A DNA stretch of 28,462 nt from a virus, in the IMG/VR virus record IMGVR_UViG_3300025759_000514, positions 1 to 28,462 of that record; one strand, 5' to 3'. The notes below the pieces were generated by a model. It ran no database searches and was not told the DNA's origin. It was given only the letters and a program-made list of their open reading frames with translations. Position numbers and translations under genes: made by a program. This document shows, piece after piece, positions 18,931 to 25,755 of this stretch (position 1 is the stretch's first letter; every line of letters begins with the position of its first letter).

Positions 18931-19151
18931 TAATACTCAAGATTATACTCAACTGATATAGCCATGTTCTTATTAAAGTCTTTCCACGGAATTACAGCTT
19001 CACCCTTTCTAATATATACTGAGTATTTTTCTTTTTCCTCTAGTATATCACAAATGGTATGACCACCATACACTTCCTGTCCAACAGAATAGTGCATGGC
19101 ATCATTTTTATAATCTTTACCTATCGTTATCTTACGAATCAGATGGCTCAT
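18930..19151 (-). CDS. Conserved small phage protein (73 aa)
   Basis: I cannot assign a function. It has a beta-rich, SH3-like look (RKITIGKDY, MHYSVGQEVYGGHTICDIL, KYSVYIRKGEAVIPWKDF) with no membrane segment. Similar proteins (MHYSVGQ followed by a WKxFN element) appear, as I recall, before terminase genes in marine phage contigs. It overlaps the end of the coiled-coil gene by 20 bases and its stop overlaps the next start as TAATG. This ties it tightly to the GroES-like and terminase genes and suggests a packaging- or assembly-related role. Confidence 0.6.
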   Translation of the reverse strand: MSHLIRKITIGKDYKNDAMHYSVGQEVYGGHTICDILEEKEKYSVYIRKGEAVIPWKDFNKNMAISVEYNLEY

Positions 19152-19410
19152 CTTCTTTGTAATTTATAGTACCATCCTGAATATTCACATCACCAGTACC
19201 GTACTCTTCATTAAATTTATCTTGCATTGCATTTAGCTTATCATTACCTTGAAACAACGCGTGTAAAGCGTTATGCTTTTGAACTTCCATTGTTCCAATA
19301 TCAAACTGCAACTTATTAATAGCAGCTACAACTTGCTGTAATTCTTTAAGCTCTTCTTCAGAGATCTTCTCTGGCTTTAGGTCAATGACCTTTTCTTTCT
19401 TTTTTCCCAT
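19132..19410 (-). CDS. Coiled-coil protein with conserved C-terminus (92 aa)
   Basis: After a Lys-rich start (MGKKKEKVIDLKPEK) there is a helical, probably coiled-coil stretch (about 18-75: EEELKELQQVVAAINKLQFD and onward). It ends in a conserved-looking element, VNIQDGTINYKEDE. No catalytic motif is visible. I recall the same architecture and ending in small genes near marine phage terminases, but the function is unknown. An oligomerising assembly factor or internal head protein would fit. It begins 35 bases after the 259-aa structural gene in an A/T-rich gap. Confidence 0.6.
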   Translation of the reverse strand: MGKKKEKVIDLKPEKISEEELKELQQVVAAINKLQFDIGTMEVQKHNALHALFQGNDKLNAMQDKFNEEYGTGDVNIQDGTINYKEDEPSDS

Positions 19411-19444
19411 AATTAAATTGTATTAAATTAAAATTGTTTATTGT

Positions 19445-20224
19445 TTATTGCTCAAATCCAAGCACGAATGTAAGAGGAGTCGTATTGAAAACCAGCTTAT
19501 CGTCTGCGCTTGCGTTGGCTAAATTATCTTCTAACGTTATTTGAGTAGCGCTATCCACACGTTTAACCGTACCAAGTAAATTGTCATCTTCGTCTCTTAA
19601 AATATCACCAGGCGCTAAAGCTATTGTTGCGTCTAGATCAGCAACAGTAAGTATTGGACTATCTGTAGACATCGTGCCATCAACAGTCATTGTTGAAGGT
19701 CCCCAGTTATGATTACCCTTAGATATACCAGCCATGTATAAACTGGTGTAACCCGTGCCTGAACCTGTGTTAGGTACTCCCTGGAAAATAGGTGTAACTA
19801 CTAGATCTTGCATTGTTGAAGATGTAGAAGCACCACCAGAGGCCTCTATCAAAATTGTGTTGCCATATATTAAACTAGTGCCATTACTAGCCACGCTTGC
19901 GTCAACGTAAGTTCTACTTTGAATTAAATCCGCAGCACCGCATTGAGTTAAGGTTGAATCTACACTACCACGTCTATCAGCCGAAAGAAATGGAGCTGTT
20001 CCATTTTTGTCTGACTTTGCAAAATATACTTCAAAATCAACTGGAGTGTAATCTGCTCCGTTTTTACCTCTATACAAACAGTGACCACCTAAAAATCTAG
20101 CAGATCCATTAGGTATATCAAACTGAGCGAAGTCAAATAGAATTTGTCCAGCGGTTATGTTGCCAGCGTTTAAAGCCGTAACAGTCATTTCAGGCCTAAC
20201 TACTGCTTGAAAAAATTTACTCAT
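19445..20224 (-). CDS. Beta-rich virion protein, possible decoration protein (259 aa)
   Basis: The composition is Ser/Thr/Gly/Asp-rich with alternating hydrophobics, typical of phage surface or decoration proteins. The N-terminal two thirds contain GSARFLGGHCLYRGKNG and a DFEVYFAKSD strand region. The C-terminal part holds a discrete module, GDILRDEDDNLLGTV at residues 206-220, that closely matches a module in the giant protein. No signal peptide or membrane segment is seen. It follows the holin by 2 bases. A head-decoration or fibre role is inferred from composition and from its operon of structural genes. Confidence 0.55.
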   Translation of the reverse strand: MSKFFQAVVRPEMTVTALNAGNITAGQILFDFAQFDIPNGSARFLGGHCLYRGKNGADYTPVDFEVYFAKSDKNGTAPFLSADRRGSVDSTLTQCGAADLIQSRTYVDASVASNGTSLIYGNTILIEASGGASTSSTMQDLVVTPIFQGVPNTGSGTGYTSLYMAGISKGNHNWGPSTMTVDGTMSTDSPILTVADLDATIALAPGDILRDEDDNLLGTVKRVDSATQITLEDNLANASADDKLVFNTTPLTFVLGFEQ

Positions 20225-20226
20225 AA

Positions 20227-20619
20227 TTATTTTTTTACTTTTTCTAGTGATCTACCACCGAAGTATGCACCGATCACTGTTATTAATACTAATTGAAGAA
20301 GGTCCACGTAAGAATCCTTCACGTTAAAATTGATTGCACCAGCATCAATGAATATCAATAGCATCGTGCATACTATTAAGAATATAAGAACCATAGGCCT
20401 TACGTTCTTTGAAAGCCATGAGTCAGATTTTGCATCCGCCTCCCATCGAGATGTAATATTCTTTTCCATCTCAACTTCGTAGTTGGCTACTAATTCTTTT
20501 ATCTTTTGTTCTGCTTCAAGCTTTTCTTCTTTAGAAGTAGTGAGGTTATCTAATACACCACCTACACCTTTAACCAGTTCAGTAGCTCCAGCGGAAAATA
20601 AATTAGTTAAAAAGTTCAT
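20227..20619 (-). CDS. GTA_holin_3TM-type holin (130 aa)
   Basis: The start chosen is the ATG at 20619, which overlaps the upstream stop as TAATG; a TTG two codons earlier is less likely. The N-terminal FSAGATELVKGVGGVLDNL could be an amphipathic helix. A charged helix follows, then the hallmark RWEADAKSDSWLSKNVRP. Two strongly hydrophobic segments (about 73-96 and 103-121, ending AYFGGRSLEK) complete the pattern of the 3-TM holin family known from gene transfer agents. Holins permeabilise the inner membrane at lysis time. A second small membrane protein lies two genes upstream, so this is probably a lysis cluster, although no endolysin is visible here. Confidence 0.8.
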   Translation of the reverse strand: MNFLTNLFSAGATELVKGVGGVLDNLTTSKEEKLEAEQKIKELVANYEVEMEKNITSRWEADAKSDSWLSKNVRPMVLIFLIVCTMLLIFIDAGAINFNVKDSYVDLLQLVLITVIGAYFGGRSLEKVKK

Positions 20620-20849
20620 TACCAAGATGTGTTAAGTGTATTCGCAAACTCCTCGAAACTGTATATAGTTTTACCTGATAAAAATGTAGGTGTCTTACAA
20701 CCAGAGCATGTAGAAAATGATCCAAACGCTTTAGATCTGTCTGCGTTATATATAAGATCATCCGCAGAGTTTTCGTGCATCTTATTATACATTATAGAGC
20801 TAATCTCGTTAGCTTCAAATAACACCCAGTTTCTATCAATAAAATCCAT
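20619..20849 (-). CDS. Unknown small protein between two membrane proteins (76 aa)
   Basis: This soluble-looking protein has a single CSGCK (CxxC) element in its second half and an acidic, Asn-rich first half (DFIDRNWVLFEANEISSIM). There is no membrane segment. It overlaps both neighbours by the TAATG stop-start arrangement, so it should be made in step with the two membrane proteins that flank it. A lysis-timing or accessory role is possible on context alone. I do not recognise a named family. Confidence 0.6.
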   Translation of the reverse strand: MDFIDRNWVLFEANEISSIMYNKMHENSADDLIYNADRSKAFGSFSTCSGCKTPTFLSGKTIYSFEEFANTLNTSW

Positions 20850-21061
20850 TACTTTGCAAACTTTTCTACACCACTAATTCCAAACGATCCCAAAACCACC
20901 CACACAAAAGAGTTGTATACAAATTCGTTAATTATTAAATCTTTACCTACGGCCCCAGATACAGTATCCACAAGCATCACCACCACCATAAGGGCAAAGG
21001 CTACAAAGCCCACTATTGCTTTTTCGTTCCATTCGTTATTGTCTTTAAATATTTCAAACAT
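20849..21061 (-). CDS. Small two-TM membrane protein, holin-like (70 aa)
   Basis: A short polar N-terminus (FEIFKDNNEWNEK) is followed by a hydrophobic segment at about residues 15-38 (IVGFVAFALMVVVMLVDTV) and a second at about 44-66 (FVYNSFVWVVLGSFGI). It ends in a short basic tail. Size, topology and proximity to the GTA-type holin suggest a second holin, an antiholin or a pinholin-like protein. The stop overlaps the next gene as TAATG. Confidence 0.65.
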   Translation of the reverse strand: MFEIFKDNNEWNEKAIVGFVAFALMVVVMLVDTVSGAVGKDLIINEFVYNSFVWVVLGSFGISGVEKFAK

Positions 21062-21062
21062 A

Positions 21063-21209
21063 CTATAATAATTCTAACTTTGATTTATCAACCTCGCCAG
21101 CTGGCGCAGGTTTTTTTGGCGCTTTAGCATCAACGTGCTTGTGCCCACTAGCTGTAACCGCGTGTTTAAACGGTGATTTTTTACAAAATCTTTTTGCGAA
21201 TTTAGACAT
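21063..21209 (-). CDS. Short basic protein (48 aa)
   Basis: The ATG at 21209 opens a short frame ending in TAG at 21063-21065. The product starts MSKFAKRFCKKSPFKHAV and is rich in Lys, Ala and Pro (KAPKKPAPAGEVDK). It overlaps the end of the HEXXH gene by 8 bases. The KSPFKH element loosely recalls the P-x-H-[KR] element after the MAFK tag of neighbouring genes. A longer overlapping frame (21074-21271) is rejected because it would run across two better genes. The function is unknown; it could be a small nucleic-acid-binding or internal head protein. Confidence 0.55.
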   Translation of the reverse strand: MSKFAKRFCKKSPFKHAVTASGHKHVDAKAPKKPAPAGEVDKSKLELL

Positions 21210-21576
21210 ATTTTTCTGCGTTCATAGCTCGTTGCTCCCAAGGAAATACTTCGCTTCCCTCTTCGTGCCACTCGCCGTTATACTTTATCTTACCGTCTTT
21301 TCTAGGGTAAGTCTTACCGTCTGATCTAACCCAGTCTTTTCCATAAGCTATTCTGCCCTCAGCCATTTCTTTACAATGAACAGCCTCATGAGCTACGGCT
21401 TCTTTGTATAATCTACTGTCTTTAGGTACGTCTTTGTCTATTACCATTTCGTTGCCATTAACAGCCTCTGCTACAGTGCCTTCTTCAAGATCTTTGTGCT
21501 TAATGTTAAGTTTCTTATTTAGTTGACCGTTGTGAGCAATGCCAGGTAAAGGTTTACGACCGAGTTTAAAAGCCAT
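21202..21576 (-). CDS. MAFK-tagged putative zinc metalloprotease (124 aa)
   Basis: The protein begins MAFKLGRKPLPGIAHNG, a variant of the shared MAFK tag. A HEAVH motif (residues 63-67) matches the zinc-protease HEXXH signature inside a helix-like context (YKEAVAHEAVHCKEM). Downstream, SEVFPWEQRAMNAEK provides Glu114 as a plausible third zinc ligand in a minimal gluzincin arrangement. No signal peptide or membrane segment is visible. If the tag marks virion proteins, this could be a head-maturation or entry protease. The scaffold and capsid genes nearby show no protease. Its start overlaps the upstream stop as TAATG. The activity is inferred from the motif. Confidence 0.6.
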   Translation of the reverse strand: MAFKLGRKPLPGIAHNGQLNKKLNIKHKDLEEGTVAEAVNGNEMVIDKDVPKDSRLYKEAVAHEAVHCKEMAEGRIAYGKDWVRSDGKTYPRKDGKIKYNGEWHEEGSEVFPWEQRAMNAEKYV

Positions 21577-21746
21577 TACTTTACGACTGTTTTCTCTTTT
21601 GAAGAACCTCCTTTTTCAATAGTCATACTCCATCCTTCGTTTTCTTTGGACTTATGCTTAACTTTTTTATAAGGTTCTTCATTCATACCTGATTTACCAA
21701 CGTTTTTAAAAGCCTTGTGGTAAGGCCCTTTCATTTTAAAAGCCAT
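21576..21746 (-). CDS. MAFK-tagged small basic protein (56 aa)
   Basis: This frame is short but well supported: the ATG at 21746 starts MAFKMKGPYHKAFKN, the same tag as in the array upstream, and the stop (21576-21578) overlaps the next ATG as TAATG. The rest is Lys/Glu/Ser-rich (KVKHKSKENEGW, EKGGSSKEK) and probably disordered. It starts 1 base after the winged-helix gene. The function is unknown. It is a compact member of the tagged family. Confidence 0.65.
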   Translation of the reverse strand: MAFKMKGPYHKAFKNVGKSGMNEEPYKKVKHKSKENEGWSMTIEKGGSSKEKTVVK

Positions 21747-21747
21747 G

Positions 21748-22188
21748 TTATCTGTCTTTATCTCGTATCATATCGTCTATAGCTTTGTTATAGACTTTAT
21801 CTGTATACGATTTATTGTTGTAAAAAATACTACGTTCAGAAGTTGGCATATCTTCTTCGCCTAGTAATATGCGATATATTCGTGTTACTAGCTGTGAGCA
21901 TTTAAACGACGTTTTAAATACAGAGTATTTAATACTCGTTCTATTTCTATGTCGCCAAACTTCTATCCAGCCAGCTGATCGAAGTTTCTCCCACCTTTTC
22001 TTATCCCAAGAATATGTGTAAGCACCCTCGATAAATTCGTTGCGGGTAAATCTACCCTTGTGATCTAGATATATAAGTAACTCTAGATCAGCATCAGTTA
22101 ATCCATAAGTCTTACAGGCCCACTTACGCGTGAGCCTGTAATACTTAAGGATATTCATATCACGCAAATCTTGCGCTGTCAGTCTCAT
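21748..22188 (-). CDS. Winged-helix (MarR-like) protein (146 aa)
   Basis: The N-terminal 100 residues read as a winged-helix domain: YYRLTRKWACKTYGLTDADLELLIYL (residues about 16-41, quoted in part), then an Asn/Glu-containing helix (TRNEFIEGAYTYSWDKKRW) and a basic wing (WRHRNRTSIKYSVF). This is a MarR-type layout. I recall close relatives in late operons of marine phages. The C-terminus (SYTDKVYNKAIDDMIRDK) is helical and could be an oligomer contact. It may regulate late genes or be a DNA-binding packaging factor. It follows a structural-type gene by 1 base. DNA binding is inferred from fold resemblance. Confidence 0.65.
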   Translation of the reverse strand: MRLTAQDLRDMNILKYYRLTRKWACKTYGLTDADLELLIYLDHKGRFTRNEFIEGAYTYSWDKKRWEKLRSAGWIEVWRHRNRTSIKYSVFKTSFKCSQLVTRIYRILLGEEDMPTSERSIFYNNKSYTDKVYNKAIDDMIRDKDR

Positions 22189-22189
22189 C

Positions 22190-22576
22190 TTACGTGTTCC
22201 AGAAGTATCCAGACATAGCTTCGATACTAATTCCAGTCACAAAGTTTAAACCTGGTGTTTTAACGTTATTGTCAAAATCAAGTACATCTACCACAACTGA
22301 GTGTGGGCCAGCAGAAGCTGCTTTAGTTAATACCTCAGCAATTTCTCTAACTCTATGACCTGACGCGCCACTTTCTACAGCGTGCGTATCGTCGTGAGTA
22401 AAAACGACTCTTGTAGTGTTAGGTGCGTAACCGTTGTCAGTTCTAAAAATTGCCTCTGTAGTAGTAGCGCTTACTGGCATTACACCTATAAGTTCACTTC
22501 CATCTACTGAGCATGCGTCTATCGTTCTTCCTGTAGCGTCAATTCCAGCGCCGCTTGCAAATAATAATCTTGCCAT
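22190..22576 (-). CDS. Putative virion-associated protein (128 aa)
   Basis: The protein starts MARLLFASGAGIDATGRT and has alternating beta strands with one helix (VREIAEVLTKAASAG), followed by SVVVDVLDFDNNVK. The layout resembles part of the 305-aa neighbour (KEVVKAMDSIVYANASQGK then ITVYDAEAGTVK), hinting at a shared fold. No catalytic motif, signal peptide or membrane segment is seen. It is flanked by structural-type genes, so a minor capsid or decoration role is plausible. I do not recognise a named family. Confidence 0.5.
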   Translation of the reverse strand: MARLLFASGAGIDATGRTIDACSVDGSELIGVMPVSATTTEAIFRTDNGYAPNTTRVVFTHDDTHAVESGASGHRVREIAEVLTKAASAGPHSVVVDVLDFDNNVKTPGLNFVTGISIEAMSGYFWNT

Positions 22577-22603
22577 AATTTCTTTATTTTTTAAATGTTA
22601 TTA

Positions 22604-23521
22604 TTATACCCAGTATACTCTTACGACATACTTACCCGCCGTAAACGTGTTAGCGCCACTGTGAGTCGCACCTGCGGCTAGATAAAGAGGTTTGTTTAAA
22701 ACCGTATCGTTTACATTGTCTTCTTGAACTAAAGTCTTACCTTTTGTCCAAGTTCCACTGTTAATTAGTTGATCACCACCACCGCCATCAACAGCGCCGT
22801 CATACTCAATGTCAGCAGAAGAGTTAGCGTAAAGATCAATATCCGTCAAGTTGTTAGATCCAGATGTTGGAACAACAAGGCAAGTCATTTCCACTTTATA
22901 TGGAACTACAGCCGCGGCTTGCGGTTTACCTACTGAGAAAAAAGCTCTACCACCAGCAGCGAGTCCAATCGCATCACCAGCGTCATTAGCACTACCAAGA
23001 CCCGTTATATCAATAAACGTTTCTGTTATGTAACCAGAACCATGTCGCCAAGTGTAGTTTAGCGGAGTTGGTTGAGTAGCGCTAGTGCCTACTACACCGG
23101 CTCCGTAGTTTCCAAAATCACTAGCAGTAGTGCTCACCTTGTTTTCAATAGGACCTACAGCCCTACAACTAAACCCAGCAACGCTTGTCACAAGACCTTG
23201 TAGGGCTTTGTTGATTCTAGCTTCTTTAACTGTACCAGCCTCAGCATCATACACAGTGATCATCTTTCCTTGAGACGCGTTAGCGTACACGATCGAATCC
23301 ATAGCCTTAACAACCTCTTTATTCTTACCGGTGTTAGTGCCCATGATTAAACTGTACTGATAACCGCCAGCCTCTGCTTTTACAAGGACTGAAGTAGCAG
23401 TTCTAGGGAAAGTGCCAATGTATGCGCTTGCAGGAAAACAAATAGCTTCTGGCTCACCATCAATGTGGCCACCAGTCTCTACGTCTGATTCCGCAAAATA
23501 CAAAAAATTTCCGTTTGTCAT
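22604..23521 (-). CDS. Putative structural / head-fibre-like protein (305 aa)
   Basis: The N-terminal domain (residues 1-125) holds CFPASAYIGTFPRTATSVLV and a helix with KEVVKAMDSIVYANASQGK. The C-terminal two thirds are Gly/Ala/Ser/Thr/Asp-rich beta structure ending in FTAGKYVVRVYWV, a kind of strand ending I associate with phage surface proteins. No signal peptide or membrane segment is seen. It starts after a 98-base regulatory-looking gap behind groES. Its size, composition and place suggest a capsid decoration or head-fibre protein. This is context-based inference. Confidence 0.5.
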   Translation of the reverse strand: MTNGNFLYFAESDVETGGHIDGEPEAICFPASAYIGTFPRTATSVLVKAEAGGYQYSLIMGTNTGKNKEVVKAMDSIVYANASQGKMITVYDAEAGTVKEARINKALQGLVTSVAGFSCRAVGPIENKVSTTASDFGNYGAGVVGTSATQPTPLNYTWRHGSGYITETFIDITGLGSANDAGDAIGLAAGGRAFFSVGKPQAAAVVPYKVEMTCLVVPTSGSNNLTDIDLYANSSADIEYDGAVDGGGGDQLINSGTWTKGKTLVQEDNVNDTVLNKPLYLAAGATHSGANTFTAGKYVVRVYWV

Positions 23522-23619
23522 TTTTAAATTTTTATTTATTAATTGTTTAAGATTTACCGTTTAGGGTTTGTGATTTAAGGTTTAGGTCTAATATATATAT
23601 CACACGTTTAGCGAAGTAG
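23522..23619 (-). promoter_or_regulatory. Intergenic region with 21-bp-spaced repeats and TA tract
   Basis: This is the largest gap inside the operon apart from the leader. On the plus strand, GATTTAnnGTTTAGG occurs at 23551-23565 and 23572-23586, spaced by exactly 21 bases (two helical turns). A further GTTTAG lies at 23606, and an ATATATATAT tract at 23591-23600. A promoter or operator for the downstream structural genes is plausible. No consensus promoter can be proven by eye and there is no terminator hairpin. Confidence 0.4.
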
Positions 23620-23877
23620 TTACTCCACTAACACAACATCTCTTGCTCGGATCACATGGTACATTGTATCTGCCCAGGTTATACCATGCCCAGCGTGTTT
23701 GTCGTAATATATAACATCGTTATCTTTTAAGCCTTCAACTAAGTTTCCTGTAGATATAATTGTAGCCTTAACATATCTATTGTCTTGATCTAGATCTTCA
23801 GTGAGAATAAGACCTCCAATCTTTTTAGGCCCTGCTTTCTGCTTATCTACCACTATATAATCATTGATTGCTCTCAT
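23620..23877 (-). CDS. groES: Phage co-chaperonin GroES (85 aa)
   Basis: This is a clear Cpn10 protein. MRAINDYIVVDKQKAG forms the first strand, GGLILTE (residues 21-27) is the mobile loop with the hydrophobic LIL triplet that docks GroEL, and the closing strand is YHVIRARDVVLVE. At 85 residues it is shorter than E. coli GroES (97). The missing part is the roof hairpin, replaced by a short NLVEGLKDND turn, similar in spirit to T4 gp31, which enlarges the folding chamber. It overlaps the end of groEL by 17 bases, the reverse of the usual groES-groEL order. It should cap the phage GroEL for folding of virion proteins. Confidence 0.9.
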   Translation of the reverse strand: MRAINDYIVVDKQKAGPKKIGGLILTEDLDQDNRYVKATIISTGNLVEGLKDNDVIYYDKHAGHGITWADTMYHVIRARDVVLVE

Positions 23878-25432
23878 CTGCTCTAGCGTTTGAAATTACA
23901 CAATCAGCTGATATAATAGTTGATACTACTGATACAGCATTTTTCAGCGCCGATTTTGTTACCAAAACCGGATCTACTATTCCTACGTCTAGCATATCTG
24001 TACATTTACCAGATATAACATCAATACCGCAATAGTCTTTACCATCACACTTAGCATTAGTAAGACCTGCGTTATCTAGGATAGTCAGCATTGGAGACTT
24101 AATAGCCTCAAGGAGAATCTCCTCACCCACGTTAGTGGGTTTAATTTTTTTAGAAGCCCACCATAACGCCGAACCTCCACCAGGAATAATACCTTCTCGC
24201 AGCGCGGCCTTTGTAGCATATATAGCGTCTTCGACTCTATCTTTCTTTTCCTTAAGCTCTACTTTTGAAGCAGCACCTACTTTAACAATACCTACTGAAC
24301 CTGAAAGAGTCGCTAGACGTTGTTCTAGCTTTTTCTTAATAAAACCGTTTTTCTCTTCAGCGATTTTGTTATTAACCTCTTTAATCCTATTTTCTATATC
24401 CTCAGTTACACCATCTAATGTTATAACTGTATTAGTATCGCTAGTAACGGCGTATTCTACTTCTCCTAAATGATCTACACTAATAAGATCTAGATCATCA
24501 CCTAGTTCTTCGTTAATAATAGTAGCGCCTGTTAATATAGCTAAATCTTCTGTAGCATCTTTTCTAGTAGGTCCAAAGCCAGGTAGGTCAATAATATTAA
24601 CTTTGATATTGCCTTTAACCTTGTTCATCATCAACGCGGCTTTCACTTGCTGATCTACTGGAGCTATGATAAGTAAAGCTCGTCCAGTCTTGATGACATG
24701 CTCTAACACGTTTTGTATTTTGCGTACGTTAGGTATTAAACTAGATACTACTAATACGTAGGGATTATCTAGTTCTGCTAAATGCTTATCAGTGTTAGTG
24801 ACAAAGTGCGGAGACGTAAGCCCGCAATCAACCTGCACTCCGTCAACTAACTCCACATGCGTGTCTTCGGTGTCACCTTCCTCCATAAGTACGACACCAT
24901 GCTTACCTACTTTTTCGTAAGCCTCTGCAATAACGCTTCCAAGGGCTTTATCATTATTGCAACTAATCGCGCTAACAGCGCTAAGCATGCTCCCTTCAAC
25001 TTCAATAGCCCTGTCTTCAAGATGTTTAACAACTTTCTCCAAGCCTGAACTAATACCTGCTTTGATTTCTCTAATAGATTCATCAGCATATTTTTCTTTG
25101 TTTACCTCTTTAAGTAGTGCTTCAGCAAGGACGGTAGCCGTAGTGGTACCGTCGCCTGCTTCTTTCACTGTATTGTTAGCTGCTTCTTTAATAAGGGTAG
25201 CACCTATGTTTTCAACCGGATCATATAAGACTACGCTTTGGGCAACGGTTACTCCGTCTTTTGTGATCACCGGTCGGCCGCGAGCATCCTCGTATATTAC
25301 GCATTTACCCGATGCGCCTAATGTGCTCTTTACGGCTTGTGCTAGCTTATGTACGCCAGCTATTACTTTTTCTTTAGCGGTTTGACCAAAGTCTAAACGT
25401 TTGATCAACTCACTAGGTAAGTTGTATTCCAT
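23861..25432 (-). CDS. groEL: Phage chaperonin GroEL (523 aa)
   Basis: A full-length group I chaperonin. ATP-site elements are present: ITKDG at 56-60, GDGTTTATVLA at 93-103, and RVEDA with the catalytic Asp at 402; GIIPGGG follows at 414-420. The apical domain is complete (LLIIAPVDQQVKAALMMNKV, LPGFGPTRKDATEDLAIL). Oddities: the usual LGPKG after the first helix is LGASG, the first 12 residues are an atypical extension, and the protein ends without the Gly-Gly-Met tail. It is therefore a divergent but probably active ring chaperonin. It follows the MAFK-tagged array and is translated just before groES. Phage-encoded GroEL is uncommon; its likely client is the capsid, tail or giant protein. 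Confidence 0.95.
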   Translation of the reverse strand: MEYNLPSELIKRLDFGQTAKEKVIAGVHKLAQAVKSTLGASGKCVIYEDARGRPVITKDGVTVAQSVVLYDPVENIGATLIKEAANNTVKEAGDGTTTATVLAEALLKEVNKEKYADESIREIKAGISSGLEKVVKHLEDRAIEVEGSMLSAVSAISCNNDKALGSVIAEAYEKVGKHGVVLMEEGDTEDTHVELVDGVQVDCGLTSPHFVTNTDKHLAELDNPYVLVVSSLIPNVRKIQNVLEHVIKTGRALLIIAPVDQQVKAALMMNKVKGNIKVNIIDLPGFGPTRKDATEDLAILTGATIINEELGDDLDLISVDHLGEVEYAVTSDTNTVITLDGVTEDIENRIKEVNNKIAEEKNGFIKKKLEQRLATLSGSVGIVKVGAASKVELKEKKDRVEDAIYATKAALREGIIPGGGSALWWASKKIKPTNVGEEILLEAIKSPMLTILDNAGLTNAKCDGKDYCGIDVISGKCTDMLDVGIVDPVLVTKSALKNAVSVVSTIISADCVISNARADESNQ

Positions 25433-25433
25433 G

Positions 25434-25463
25434 AATTATAGTAAATTAAATTAAATTATAGTA
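25434..25463 (-). promoter_or_regulatory. Possible groEL promoter: tandem TACTATAATT
   Basis: In the 37-base gap before groEL the minus strand carries TACTATAATT twice, spaced by exactly 20 bases, each containing the -10-like TATAAT. The upstream copy would start RNA a short distance before the ATG. No matching -35 box is visible, and the gap is so A/T-rich that chance is a real alternative. Confidence 0.3.
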
Positions 25464-25469
25464 GTTAGC

Positions 25470-25754
25470 TTATGCGCTAGCTTTAGTCTTTTTTTTACGC
25501 AAGTCGTGAGTTGCGTCGTCGTCAGCAGCCTTAGCGTCTAATGTTAGCATACCACCGCCTCCAACGTTAACTGTCACCATGTCGCCTGCTTGAATTTCAG
25601 CGATACCTGCAGCGCCGCCTTTAACTTTACGCGGGCCTTCATTCGTATTTACCCATAAGGTTCCACCATCAGATCCTACGCGATCAACTTCTACGCGCAT
25701 AGTTTTAGGGTCTTCTTTATCAAAGGCTGAGTAGCCTGTCATTTTAAATGCCAT
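25470..25754 (-). CDS. MAFK-tagged small beta-rich protein (94 aa)
   Basis: The start, MAFKMTGYSAFDKED, is a variant of the shared N-terminal tag. The middle looks like a small beta barrel (TMRVEVDRVGSDGGTLWVNT, then AEIQAGDMVTVNVGGGGMLTL). The C-terminus is charged and Lys-rich (DLRKKKTKASA). No membrane segment is seen. It is the last gene before groEL and starts 1 base after its tagged neighbour. The function is unknown. Confidence 0.6.
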   Translation of the reverse strand: MAFKMTGYSAFDKEDPKTMRVEVDRVGSDGGTLWVNTNEGPRKVKGGAAGIAEIQAGDMVTVNVGGGGMLTLDAKAADDDATHDLRKKKTKASA

Positions 25755-25755
25755 A

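Noticed and set aside
21074-21271. 65-aa minus-strand frame beginning MARRGKRSIS
   Set aside because: It overlaps two better frames, the HEXXH gene and the 48-aa gene, which form a continuous coupled chain.
24957-25385. Plus-strand frame of 142 codons opposite groEL
   Set aside because: It lies antisense to a well-conserved chaperonin and has no recognisable domain.
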